A program made the position numbers and the translations under genes. Under the pieces are notes generated by a model. The model made no database searches, had not been told where the DNA came from, and saw nothing but the letters and a program-made list of their open reading frames with translations. From assembly GCF_014764715.1 (NCBI RefSeq), contig NZ_JACXXE010000007.1, positions 1-64,000 of the forward strand: DNA of 64,000 nucleotides, read 5' to 3'. Positions 27,547 to 36,203 of this stretch are shown here, piece after piece. The stretch comes from Bacillus crepusculi (GTDB taxonomy: Bacteria; Bacillota; Bacilli; Bacillales; Bacillaceae). The number at the start of each line of letters is the position of its first letter. Positions within the stretch are counted from its first letter, which is position 1.

Positions 27547-27586
27547 GTGCGTTTATAAAAACTATATTGGACATAGAGGTGACACC

Positions 27587-29128
27587 ATGACAAATTTAGT
27601 AAATGAAATGATTTTGGTTCTCGATTTCGGCAGTCAGTACAATCAGCTGATCACACGCCGTATTCGTGAATTTGGTGTGTACAGTGAGCTTCATCCGCAC
27701 ACTTTAACTGCTGAAGAAATTAAAGAAATGGCGCCTAAAGGAATCATCCTTTCTGGCGGACCGAACAGTGTTTATGATGAAGGATCTTTCCGCTGTGATG
27801 AAAAGATTTTTGATCTAGACATTCCGATTTTAGGCATTTGCTACGGCATGCAGCTGATGACTCACTATTTAGGCGGGAAAGTAGAAGCAGCAAGCCAGCG
27901 TGAATATGGAAAAGCAGATATCCACATTAACGGAACACCTGCTTTATTCAAAGACCTTCCGACTGATCAAGTCGTTTGGATGAGCCATGGTGACCTCGTC
28001 GTTGAAGTACCAGAAGGCTTTACAGTTGATGCAACAAGTGCACATTGTCCAAACTCAGCGATGAGCTTAGCTGAGAAGAATTTCTATGGCGTTCAGTTCC
28101 ACCCAGAGGTTCGTCACTCTGAGTACGGTAACGACCTATTGAAAAACTTTGTCTTCGGCGTGTGTGATTGTGATGGTAAATGGTCAATGGAGAACTTCAT
28201 TGAAATTGAAATGCAGAAAATCCGTGAAACAGTAGGCGACAAACAAGTATTGTGCGCACTAAGCGGCGGTGTAGATTCATCTGTTGTGGCTGTATTGATC
28301 CACAAAGCCATCGGTGATCAGCTGACATGTATTTTCGTTGACCACGGTCTTCTTCGCAAAGGCGAAGCAGAAGGGGTTATGAAGACATTTAGCGAAGGTT
28401 TCAACATGAACGTGATTAAAGTAGATGCGAAAGATCGTTTCTTAAACAAGCTAAAAGGTGTATCTGATCCTGAGCAAAAACGTAAAATCATCGGTAACGA
28501 ATTCATTTATGTCTTCGATGATGAATCGGACAAGCTCAAAGGAATCGACTACTTAGCACAAGGAACACTTTATACAGATATCATTGAGAGCGGAACAGCA
28601 ACGGCACAAACAATCAAATCTCACCACAACGTAGGCGGTCTTCCAGAAGACATGCAGTTCGAATTGATTGAGCCACTTAATACGCTATTCAAGGATGAAG
28701 TCCGTGCCTTAGGTTCAGAGCTTGGCATTCCTGACGACATCGTGTGGAGACAGCCATTCCCAGGTCCAGGACTAGGTATCCGTGTACTAGGCGAAATTTC
28801 TGAAGAAAAACTAGAAATTGTTCGTGAATCGGATGCGATTCTCCGCGAAGAAATTGCCAACTTCGGCCTTGAGCGCGACATCTGGCAATACTTCACAGTC
28901 CTCCCAGACATCCGCAGCGTAGGTGTCATGGGTGACGCAAGAACATACGATTACACAATCGGTATCCGTGCTGTTACATCTATTGACGGTATGACGAGTG
29001 ACTGGGCAAGAATCCCTTGGGATGTACTTGAAAAGATCTCAACTCGTATTGTGAATGAAGTGAAGCATGTGAACCGTGTTGTTTATGATATTACGAGTAA
29101 GCCACCTGCTACGATTGAGTGGGAGTAA
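27587..29128 (+). CDS. guaA: GMP synthase (glutamine-hydrolysing) GuaA
   Basis: GuaA aminates XMP to GMP using glutamine and ATP. The 513-residue protein has a class I glutamine amidotransferase domain (catalytic Cys in GICYGMQ near residue 84, HPEV for His/Glu), then the ATP-pyrophosphatase P loop LSGGVDSSV near 225 and the C-terminal dimerisation domain ending [20 protein letters not shown] precedes the ATG. A strong bidirectional terminator follows. It is the first of many purine genes in the window. Confidence 0.97.
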   Translation: MTNLVNEMILVLDFGSQYNQLITRRIREFGVYSELHPHTLTAEEIKEMAPKGIILSGGPNSVYDEGSFRCDEKIFDLDIPILGICYGMQLMTHYLGGKVEAASQREYGKADIHINGTPALFKDLPTDQVVWMSHGDLVVEVPEGFTVDATSAHCPNSAMSLAEKNFYGVQFHPEVRHSEYGNDLLKNFVFGVCDCDGKWSMENFIEIEMQKIRETVGDKQVLCALSGGVDSSVVAVLIHKAIGDQLTCIFVDHGLLRKGEAEGVMKTFSEGFNMNVIKVDAKDRFLNKLKGVSDPEQKRKIIGNEFIYVFDDESDKLKGIDYLAQGTLYTDIIESGTATAQTIKSHHNVGGLPEDMQFELIEPLNTLFKDEVRALGSELGIPDDIVWRQPFPGPGLGIRVLGEISEEKLEIVRESDAILREEIANFGLERDIWQYFTVLPDIRSVGVMGDARTYDYTIGIRAVTSIDGMTSDWARIPWDVLEKISTRIVNEVKHVNRVVYDITSKPPATIEWE

Positions 29129-29132
29129 TAAT

Positions 29133-29180
29133 AAGAAAGCCCAGAATCCTTATTAAAAGGGTTCTGGGCTTTCTTTTTTA
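29133..29180. terminator. Strong bidirectional terminator guaA / HEPN gene
   Basis: AAGAAAGCCCAGAATCC / GGGTTCTGGGCTTTCTT, 17 pairs with one wobble, A/T tails on both sides. It also marks the left edge of the AT-rich accessory segment. Confidence 0.92.
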
Positions 29181-29200
29181 AGCATTTGCAAACAAAATAT

Positions 29201-31105
29201 TTATTTTTCTAATCCTAATTTATAAAATTCTTTATTAGAAAGTTTTTTTTCTAATCTAAGTCCTTCGTATTGCTCCTTAATAAAATAATTTTGAAGATTA
29301 AATTCATTATCAATATACACATCTATAACTCTTTGTAATAAGGAGTTTGCATAGGCTTCTGCAAATTTTACCAAGTAAGGTATAAGTTTTTTTGAAATAT
29401 AACCATTATGAACAATTTGATTTCTAGTCTTGTAGATATAATCAATTGTCAATTTAACTTCATCTCTTTTAATTTTCAATCTTTGTATTGCTTCTTTATT
29501 ATCATTATAAAAGTTAATGGTATTCTCTATTTCATCTAAAAAGCTTACCTTTGTGGTGTATGATAATAATTCATGTTTCCGTTTATCGAAATTGATTAAT
29601 GATACTCTAGAGTCTTCATTATATGATTCATAGATTCCGACGTCTTTGATAAATTCGGTGGGTATATTTATAGTTTCATCATTTCTATGTGCATCTTGTG
29701 TATAATGCCTAGTTAATAAAAAGAGGTTATGGATAGGTCTAAATCTTTCCCAAAGAAAATACATATTAGATACAGTTTCTTTAATAAACGTAAATTTAGT
29801 TTCATTATTTTTTTTAGAGATATTAGCTAAACTTTCAAGGCAAATCCAGTAATTTAAAAGTTTATTTTCTTCTGATTCCCAAATAGACTTAGACATGAGC
29901 TCAATCACATTGATTATTGAATTCACTTCAATAAACATATTTCTCTTTTGAAGTATATCAATTAAATTAGAATAATCGTTCATTTCTTTATATTTTTCAT
30001 TATTTAAAAAGATGGGGTGATCTTTGCTGAGTTTTCTTCTAAGAGTTTTTTCATCTCTATTTGAACGGGAGGTTATACCAAAGGTACTGTGCTGAGTGTC
30101 TGTTTTTTTTCCTATATATTGTCCATCCCAAAATACTTCTGTATATTTTGATGCGAATTTTAAATTTATTAAATTTAAAAAAATAAAATATTTCTCTTCA
30201 GCTTGTTTTTTTGCGATGTTAATAGATGTTGCTTTTACATTAATAATTACGTTACATCGACTTTTATTATCTTCAACTTCATCTGATGATTTTAGGGGTA
30301 ATGGAAACAATTCGTATGACCATTCTTCTTTATCTAATTTTTGTGTTTGGAGTGGATCGTATATGGATAAACCAAATAATGTTTCGTTTCCATCTACTAG
30401 CATACCCCAAACGGGAAATATAAAAGTATAATCAACTTCCTCTAATACCAAGTTCTTTTTAAATATGTTTAATCTATCTTCCAAGCTTAAATTATCAATA
30501 TATTCTTTAGCCTGGATATCAGGTAATTCTTCAGGAATATATTTAAATAAGATTATAATTTCTTCATCGTTTTGTAAGATATAGGATCTAAAAATTTCAT
30601 CACATAATTTTTTTACATCGTCTATATCCATTCCGGAAGTTACCAAATCTATTATGATATCTTTTGTTAAATTACTTATTTTAATTCTATGTTCTTTTGA
30701 AAATGATTTCTTTTTAAGTAATATTAGTAATTCATCGAATAATATTTGTGCAAAAGATTCATTAGAGAATATTTCTGAAAGTTTTTTTGATAAAATATAA
30801 GCTGCTTGTCCATTTTTCTTTTCTAAATAATTTTTTAAAATAAGTAGTTCATCTTTATATAAATGCATATGTTGTTCTTTGAGAAACTTTTCTATTAAGT
30901 TTAGATAAACTTTCCGATTGTTCTCACTTTCAAATTTATTTAACTCATACTCATTCCTGATATCTAGTAGAACCATCCTGATATTAATTACATCAATTCC
31001 TATCTCTCCATTTTTAACTTCATTTGAAAGAGAATTCCATTTTTCATACCAATACTCTAGAGCTTCACTATACAAAGGGTCTTCGTTAAATATAGCTAAT
31101 TGCAA
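29201..31105 (-). CDS. HEPN-domain protein, candidate RNase/defence factor
   Basis: A 634-residue soluble protein, markedly more AT-rich than its neighbours, with heavy use of AAA, ATA and TTA codons, which suggests transfer. Residues 1-220 are all-helical. About 224-330 form a beta-rich domain (DYTFIFPVWGMLVDG, NVIINVKATS). The C-terminal part (about 395-600) is helical and includes NYWICLESLAN and the motif YKTRNQIVHNG with R561 and H566, the R-x4-H signature of HEPN ribonuclease domains. The TTG start follows GAGGTG. A weak promoter (TGAACA, 15 bp, TATAAT at 31183-31157) lies upstream. Function is not known. Confidence 0.7.
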   Translation of the reverse strand: MQLAIFNEDPLYSEALEYWYEKWNSLSNEVKNGEIGIDVINIRMVLLDIRNEYELNKFESENNRKVYLNLIEKFLKEQHMHLYKDELLILKNYLEKKNGQAAYILSKKLSEIFSNESFAQILFDELLILLKKKSFSKEHRIKISNLTKDIIIDLVTSGMDIDDVKKLCDEIFRSYILQNDEEIIILFKYIPEELPDIQAKEYIDNLSLEDRLNIFKKNLVLEEVDYTFIFPVWGMLVDGNETLFGLSIYDPLQTQKLDKEEWSYELFPLPLKSSDEVEDNKSRCNVIINVKATSINIAKKQAEEKYFIFLNLINLKFASKYTEVFWDGQYIGKKTDTQHSTFGITSRSNRDEKTLRRKLSKDHPIFLNNEKYKEMNDYSNLIDILQKRNMFIEVNSIINVIELMSKSIWESEENKLLNYWICLESLANISKKNNETKFTFIKETVSNMYFLWERFRPIHNLFLLTRHYTQDAHRNDETINIPTEFIKDVGIYESYNEDSRVSLINFDKRKHELLSYTTKVSFLDEIENTINFYNDNKEAIQRLKIKRDEVKLTIDYIYKTRNQIVHNGYISKKLIPYLVKFAEAYANSLLQRVIDVYIDNEFNLQNYFIKEQYEGLRLEKKLSNKEFYKLGLEK

Positions 31106-31299
31106 AACAACACCTCATTCTTAAATTAATATAAAGGTAGATTTCTATATCTTTTCATTATAAAACTACGTATTAAATGTTCAGATGGATGCGATTTTTC
31201 ACATCAAATACTTTACTTGTGGGTTCGCATCATATGAAAGGATAAAAAAACAAAGAGTTGATTGATTTCGTTCTTCGCTTCATAGATTGAGGAGTTGCT
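31106..31299. other. Intergenic region upstream of the HEPN gene
   Basis: AT-rich, no ORF. It holds an inverted repeat GATGCGA (31188-31194) / TCGCATC (31225-31231) around a 30-nt loop and a minus-strand TATAAT at 31157-31162. No copy of the guaA 3' end, integrase or transposon end is seen. Confidence 0.4.
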
Positions 31300-32016
31300 T
31301 TAACTTTTCATTCCTAATCTTCTCCACAACACCACCGCAAGAACAAGCAAAATGACACATTGAATCGAAAGTAAAAGCATTTGTAATTCCACAGGCGTTT
31401 GCCCATTTGTGGTTTGATCCACGATATTATGAACGGTATGCCATAAGATCACCCATTGCAAGCTGTTCGTGAGTGCCACGATTTCAGCTACAACGAATCC
31501 AAATAAAAAGGCGAATAAGATTTGTGCCACTGTTAATGTGATGCTTTTTCCGCTTAGTAGATTCGCAGCATGACCAAGACCGAATAGGACGGCGGAGCCC
31601 CATATGGCAGTGCTCAAGTTGATTTGTTTTAAATATTGGAACAGAATGCCGCGAAAAATTCCTTCTTCAAAAAGACCGACACACACCATGAAGAAACAAA
31701 GTGCTAGAAAGGAAGAAACAGTTAAATCCTTGTTGAATCCAGCAATAAACGGAATGGCCTCGATGATAAGGATAGGAAATATCCACATACCGAGAGAGCC
31801 TTTTCGAAAACCTATTTCTTTTAAGTGAAAACGGCTTTTCTGAATAATCAATAGAAGAAAGAGACAGCCAGCCAGCATCGCGCAGCCATTGATGATATAG
31901 ATGTTCATTGGATCGGTTACTTCTTTGATGGATATATAGATACCTGCACTTGTTGGAATGATTAAAGAAAACAGCAGTAGAAGCACAGATTTTCGAATGA
32001 TTGTCATTGGTTTCAT
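31300..32016 (-). CDS. CPBP family intramembrane metalloprotease
   Basis: A 238-residue polytopic protein with about seven helices. CPBP motif 1 is EEGIFRGILF near residues 118-127, motif 2 GLGHAANL and motif 3 HTVHN. Related proteins process prenylated peptides or give bacteriocin self-immunity. The ribosome site AGAGGAGG lies inside a hairpin (GATTCC-TC-CTCT / AGAG-TAGC-GGAATC at 32022-32053), which may gate translation. It is 95 nt downstream of the LytTR-DUF3021 pair and may be its target. Confidence 0.85.
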   Translation of the reverse strand: MKPMTIIRKSVLLLLFSLIIPTSAGIYISIKEVTDPMNIYIINGCAMLAGCLFLLLIIQKSRFHLKEIGFRKGSLGMWIFPILIIEAIPFIAGFNKDLTVSSFLALCFFMVCVGLFEEGIFRGILFQYLKQINLSTAIWGSAVLFGLGHAANLLSGKSITLTVAQILFAFLFGFVVAEIVALTNSLQWVILWHTVHNIVDQTTNGQTPVELQMLLLSIQCVILLVLAVVLWRRLGMKS

Positions 32017-32021
32017 GTTTT

Positions 32022-32053
32022 GATTCCTCCTCTAACGTCAGAGTAGCGGAATC
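32022..32053 (-). promoter_or_regulatory. Hairpin enclosing the ribosome site of the CPBP gene
   Basis: Arms GATTCC/GGAATC and CTCT/AGAG close on each other, with the Shine-Dalgarno AGAGGAGG wholly in the 3' arm of the minus-strand RNA. This would reduce translation unless opened. Confidence 0.4.
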
Positions 32054-32111
32054 AAGAAGGAGCCTCAATCAAATCTTTCTAACATGTCAATTTTTAGCCC
32101 CAAGATGCATA

Positions 32112-32531
32112 TTAAGAAGTTGTTCGTTTCTTTCGCTGCTGTAAAAGATCGTTGATTTCCTCAGCGGTTGCTTGATCTTTTTTATACAATAGGTACTTAA
32201 TTACAAAGAATAAAGCCATGACCACAAGAAAATTCACGATAAACGAAAGTGGGCTGATTTCACCGCTGACAATAATGAGGGTTGTTATAATCATACACAT
32301 CACAAGGACGATATAAAGAATTTGTTGGAAAAGAATCCGTTTATGACTGTACGTTTGCTTTGGGTATAGCAAGAAGGTCAGGGCGCTTGAAAAAAAGGAA
32401 CTGAACATGATGGCTTGTAAAATGTAAATAGGCATCGCTCCAAACGTAAAACAGTAAATCAGCACTAAGGCAGTAAAGATCATGCAAAATGTGATCAAAA
32501 GATTTGTGATATAACGTTTCATCCTGTTCAC
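32112..32531 (-). CDS. DUF3021 membrane protein
   Basis: A 139-residue protein with four membrane helices (about 8-30, 35-55, 68-88 and 92-112) and a charged cytoplasmic tail, as in DUF3021. Such proteins are encoded next to LytTR regulators and probably inhibit them at the membrane. Its start overlaps the LytTR gene by 4 nt (ATGA), so the two products are made together. Confidence 0.85.
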   Translation of the reverse strand: MNRMKRYITNLLITFCMIFTALVLIYCFTFGAMPIYILQAIMFSSFFSSALTFLLYPKQTYSHKRILFQQILYIVLVMCMIITTLIIVSGEISPLSFIVNFLVVMALFFVIKYLLYKKDQATAEEINDLLQQRKKRTTS

Positions 32532-32980
32532 TTCCTCCGTAACCCAAGTTTCTCTTTTAATGATTGAATATAAAAACGTGAAATCATCACCTTTTCCTCA
32601 TTTGTAAGCCGTGCTTCAAAACGACCGCTTGTTTTAGGAGAAATAGCGGCAATAGAATCTATATTCAGAATCATCGATTTTGAAATCCTGACATAATCAT
32701 GCGCTTCAAGCAGTTCTTCAAGTTCAAATAACTTTTCCTTTAAGAGAAACACTCCATCTGATGTATACAAGAACGATCTTTTATCAACACTTTCTATATA
32801 TAAAATGTCGTGATAATAGACCTTTTTCACTCTTTCTTTCGTAGGTTCTTGTGCTAAGAAATAGGGGGCTGACTGCTCCACTTGCTGGACAAGTTTTTCA
32901 ATCGCCGGATTGAGCTCATAAATATGAAAAGAAACATACTCTGATTGCGGCTTTTGAATGAATTGAATATCCGTTTTCAT
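32528..32980 (-). CDS. LytTR-type DNA-binding regulator
   Basis: A 150-residue regulator whose residues about 50-146 form a LytTR DNA-binding domain: VYYHDILYIESVDKRS, YVRISKSMILNIDSI and the final FYIQSLKEKLG. There is no receiver domain, so it is not a classical response regulator; the short N-terminal part may contact the DUF3021 partner. It overlaps the GNAT gene upstream and the DUF3021 gene downstream by 4 nt each. A direct-repeat target site was not found upstream. Confidence 0.88.
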   Translation of the reverse strand: MKTDIQFIQKPQSEYVSFHIYELNPAIEKLVQQVEQSAPYFLAQEPTKERVKKVYYHDILYIESVDKRSFLYTSDGVFLLKEKLFELEELLEAHDYVRISKSMILNIDSIAAISPKTSGRFEARLTNEEKVMISRFYIQSLKEKLGLRRK

Positions 32981-33582
32981 TTGTTTCTCCTCTGTCTAAA
33001 ATAGGATTTTTCGTAATCTCTCTTAAAAATCGAATACATATACACATCATCGAACCTCTTTTGCCCCAATTCATACTCCCTCAATAAACCCTCTCTTACA
33101 AATTCGATCTTCTCCAATAATTGAACAGAGGACGTATTTGCTGGATCAATAATGGCTTCAATCCGATTTAGGTTCATTTCCTGAAATCCATATCGCAACA
33201 CCGCAGTAATCGCTTCCTTCATAATGCCTTTTCTCCAATGATCATGGTGTAATTCATAGCCAAATTCCGTACGGCGGTGCTGTTTTTCTAGATTGAGAAA
33301 GCCGCAGCTGCCGATGATGGTCGTATCTCCTTTTAAGGAAATACCCCACCTAATTCCTGTTTGTTCCTTGAAGATTTGGTTATACCAATCGACTTCTTCT
33401 TTCGTTTCTTCGATCGATTGATGAGCATCGATTCCCATATAGCGGCACACGGTTTCATTTGATAAGTAGAGGTGCATATCCTCAGCATCTGCCATTGTTG
33501 CTTGTTTTAAAATTAGTCTTTCGGTATGTATTGTTGGAAATGATGAGGGGAATGTGATTGGGGTCATTCGTTTATCCTCCAT
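32977..33582 (-). CDS. GNAT acetyltransferase, RimJ/RimL-like
   Basis: A 201-residue GNAT enzyme of the RimJ/RimL group: TERLILKQATMADAEDM at the start, acetyl-CoA motif HHDHWRKGIMKEAI near residues 126-139, and the NRIEAIIDPANTSSVQLLEKIEF block. Substrates in this family are protein N termini, polyamines or antibiotics; none can be assigned. It is first in a three-gene overlapping unit with LytTR and DUF3021. Confidence 0.85.
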   Translation of the reverse strand: MEDKRMTPITFPSSFPTIHTERLILKQATMADAEDMHLYLSNETVCRYMGIDAHQSIEETKEEVDWYNQIFKEQTGIRWGISLKGDTTIIGSCGFLNLEKQHRRTEFGYELHHDHWRKGIMKEAITAVLRYGFQEMNLNRIEAIIDPANTSSVQLLEKIEFVREGLLREYELGQKRFDDVYMYSIFKRDYEKSYFRQRRNK

Positions 33583-33667
33583 GTGATGGCTTTTGTTCTG
33601 TACATGCCTTACAATAAAAAAACCCTTTAATCAGTTTCTTCCATCATACCAAAAATTGAAATGTTTT

Positions 33668-34852
33668 CTATTGGTTTTCCTGTGTCTTTCGTTGGGTGCG
33701 TTCGTGTAAATAAAACGAATACCAAATCATCATCAGCGCTACAAGGCTTGCTAATCCGCCAATCCAGCTTAAATTCGTTATGTTTGAATATTGAATCATT
33801 ACACCGCCCATTGATGATCCAAGCATCATGCCAATGTTCATGATCGCGGTATTAAAGCTTAGCACGGTTTCTGATGCTTGGGGTTTTAGGGAGATGAGAT
33901 AAAATTGCTTCGCTGGGGTTGTGGTCCAAGTAGCGATGCCCCATATGGCGAGAGTGATCAAGACACCTGCTGTAGAGAATTGCGTAAAAAAGAGCACAAA
34001 TAAGGACAACATCTGGATCATGATGCTGATCGAGATGGTTCGGTTTGGTCCCCATTGATCGACGGCAAAGCCACCAAAGCGTGAGCCGATAAAAGCGGAA
34101 ATTCCTAAAATGAGTAAAGCGATACTAGTCATTTCAAGAGAAAAGCCGGCGGTCTGTCGCAATAATGGAGAGATATAAGCGAAGACCATTGTGTAGCCTA
34201 AGATCCAAAAGGCTGTCGTTGCTAAGCCGCTGATCACCCTTTTGTCTTGAAGGATGTGTAATTGCTGCTTCAATGGCAGATGAGAATGCCCCTCCATGCG
34301 TGGCAGTAATTGATAAAGAAGTATCAAGAGACAAGCAGTACCTAGCGCGATGATAAGAAAAATATAATGCCAATCCACATGGCCTGATAAAAATGTCCCG
34401 ATTGGCACACCAAGTACGAGTGAAACTGTAAACCCAGTAATAACCGTTGCCATCGCACTTCCCTTTTTTTCTGGTGGGGCGAGCTGCGCTGCATAATTTG
34501 TTGCGAGCACAATATATAAGCCGCCACTCATGGCCATGATGACCCGCGAAAGCATGAGCAGCATAAAGTGATGGCTAAAAAAGGCAAGCACATTACCTGC
34601 TATAAACATGGAAATAGCCGATAAAAGAACCTTTTTTCGATTCAATTTCGATGTGGCCATGACTAAAAAGAGGGCACCCACGGCATAAAAAAGAGAATAG
34701 ATGGTGATGAGCTGACCCGCAACAGGGATTGAGATGTGCAGATCGTCAGAAATGATGTCCAGTATGCCTGATACGACAAATTCTGAAGTGCCTGTGACGA
34801 AGGAACCGACGGCTAAAAGTAATATGAGCAATGGATAAGATTTACTTTTCAT
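33668..34852 (-). CDS. MFS transporter, drug or sugar efflux type
   Basis: A 394-residue major facilitator with twelve predicted helices and the DHA1/AraJ-like opening GSFVTGTSEFVVSGIL. A basic loop (SKLNRKKVLL) lies between helices 2 and 3. It is transcribed away from a LysR regulator 100 bp upstream, the usual layout of an efflux pump controlled by its own activator. The export substrate is unknown. Confidence 0.85.
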   Translation of the reverse strand: MKSKSYPLLILLLAVGSFVTGTSEFVVSGILDIISDDLHISIPVAGQLITIYSLFYAVGALFLVMATSKLNRKKVLLSAISMFIAGNVLAFFSHHFMLLMLSRVIMAMSGGLYIVLATNYAAQLAPPEKKGSAMATVITGFTVSLVLGVPIGTFLSGHVDWHYIFLIIALGTACLLILLYQLLPRMEGHSHLPLKQQLHILQDKRVISGLATTAFWILGYTMVFAYISPLLRQTAGFSLEMTSIALLILGISAFIGSRFGGFAVDQWGPNRTISISIMIQMLSLFVLFFTQFSTAGVLITLAIWGIATWTTTPAKQFYLISLKPQASETVLSFNTAIMNIGMMLGSSMGGVMIQYSNITNLSWIGGLASLVALMMIWYSFYLHERTQRKTQENQ

Positions 34853-34952
34853 TTTGAACCCTTCCTTTATGTTGAAACGTTGTATTCATTTTAAATTCCG
34901 TGCTAACATAAGTAAAATTGATGTTTTTCATGAAAGGGATGAGTGAATACTC

Positions 34953-35831
34953 ATGAGCTTTGTTCGATTCGAGACGATGGCTAAGGTGGTCGAGCTAGGC
35001 AGTTTTACAGCTGCAGCTGAAGCATTAAATATGACGCAGTCTGCCGTGAGTCATGCGGTGGCAAGTTTAGAGACGGAGTGGGGCGTGTCTTTATTCGTGC
35101 GTGACCGAAAAAAGGGCATAACGCTGACAGACACTGGCGAAACCCTTCTTCCGCATATAAGAGAAGTGCTAAATAGAGTAGAGAAAATTCAGCAGGAAAT
35201 TGCGCTCACCAAAAATATTGAATCTGGCTTGATTCGGATTGGAACATTTGCCAGTGCATCCGCTTGTTTATTGCCAAAACTGCTTGTGAGCTATCAGAAA
35301 AAGCATCCAAAGATTGAATTTAAGTTCTATGAGGGGACATATGAGGAAATATTGGAGTGGCTCGATTCTGGCATTATTGATGTTGGTTTTGTTGTAAAAG
35401 GTAAAGCGGATGAAGCCTTTGATCTGCTGCCACTCATAAAAGATAAAATGGTGGTCGCCTATCACGAAAATCATCGTTTTAAGCAGCAGCCAATTGTAGA
35501 TATGGAAGAATTAGCGGATGAACCGTTTATTATGCCAACTGGCATGTATCAATCCCATGTAGAGGATATTTTTTCAGAGGCACAAATCAAGCCGTCTATT
35601 TTATTTGAAGTGCATGATTGTACGACCATTGCCCGCATGGTTGGGGAAGGACTTGGTGTGACGATAGGCCCTGATTTATTCCTGAAAACGCAGCAACTTG
35701 TGCAGATCAGTCATCTGAATGTATCGCATCATCGTGAGGTGGCGCTTGCCTGTCCATCGCTCACGCAAGCTTCTCCTGCTGTGAAGGCTTTTTTCGATGT
35801 AGCTGAAACGGTTTTTACAAGAATTCAGTGA
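34953..35831 (+). CDS. LysR family transcriptional regulator
   Basis: A 292-residue LysR protein: winged helix at residues about 1-60 (GSFTAAAEALNMTQSAVSHAVASLE), linker helix, and a two-lobed effector-binding domain (about 90-285; SGLIRIGTFASASACLLPKLL). It probably controls the divergent MFS gene. Its inducer is not evident. Confidence 0.9.
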   Translation: MSFVRFETMAKVVELGSFTAAAEALNMTQSAVSHAVASLETEWGVSLFVRDRKKGITLTDTGETLLPHIREVLNRVEKIQQEIALTKNIESGLIRIGTFASASACLLPKLLVSYQKKHPKIEFKFYEGTYEEILEWLDSGIIDVGFVVKGKADEAFDLLPLIKDKMVVAYHENHRFKQQPIVDMEELADEPFIMPTGMYQSHVEDIFSEAQIKPSILFEVHDCTTIARMVGEGLGVTIGPDLFLKTQQLVQISHLNVSHHREVALACPSLTQASPAVKAFFDVAETVFTRIQ

Positions 35832-35883
35832 TGGGTGTATAAAGAACTAGATGTGAATTTCCAAATTCGTGTAATAAGACGAA

Positions 35884-35920
35884 TGAAGCGGACATTTCTT
35901 TGAAAAATGTTCGCTTTTCA
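35884..35920 (+). terminator. Hairpin after the LysR gene (terminator, possibly PurR-box-like)
   Basis: AAGCGGACATTT / AAATGTTCGCTT around a short loop, then TTTCAT. It can terminate the LysR transcript. The right arm AATGTTCGCTTTT also matches the inverted PurR box AWWGTTCGGWWWT at 12 of 13 bases and stands just upstream of the pbuG -35. Confidence 0.55.
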
Positions 35921-35922
35921 TA

Positions 35923-35951
35923 TTGTGTTTTAAAAATGAAGTTGGTACAAT
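35923..35951 (+). promoter_or_regulatory. Sigma-A promoter of pbuG
   Basis: TTGTGT (35923-35928) and TACAAT (35946-35951), 17 bp apart, with TGG forming an extended -10. It stands just upstream of the riboswitch. Confidence 0.75.
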
Positions 35952-35974
35952 AGACACAGAAATCAAATAGATAG

Positions 35975-36146
35975 AAGTCGTATAATCGCGGGGATATGGC
36001 CCGCAAGTTTCTACCAAGCTACCGTAAATGGCTTGACTACGTCAATTCACACTCGTTTGATATAAATCATGCATTGTTCTTGTTTGATGTCACGGTCTGA
36101 ATTCACATTGTAGTCAAGCGTCCCAAAATTGTTGGGGCGTTTTTTA
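35975..36146 (+). promoter_or_regulatory. Purine (guanine-type) riboswitch controlling pbuG
   Basis: The aptamer core TATAATCGCGGGGATATGG ... GTTTCTACC ... CCGTAAATG matches the purine riboswitch. The J3/1 segment reads GACTACG with C at 36037, the base that selects guanine/hypoxanthine over adenine. Expression platform: GCTTGACTAC (36031-36040) is perfectly complementary to GTAGTCAAGC (36110-36119), forming an antiterminator. The terminator is CGTCCCAA / TTGGGGCG (36119-36139) plus a T run. Ligand binding should turn pbuG off. Confidence 0.95.
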
Positions 36147-36203
36147 TTTGACTTGTGAATGGGACAGACTAAAGCAAAAGGACATGAAGGGAGTCAGTTG
36201 GCT

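Noticed and set aside
30096..30431. 111-residue plus-strand frame inside the HEPN gene
   Set aside because: A by-product of AT-rich coding sequence on the other strand; no ribosome site and low-complexity composition.
29100..31300. Integrative element with attachment sites at the guaA 3' end
   Set aside because: I found no integrase gene and no direct repeat of the guaA end; only AT-richness and position point to insertion.
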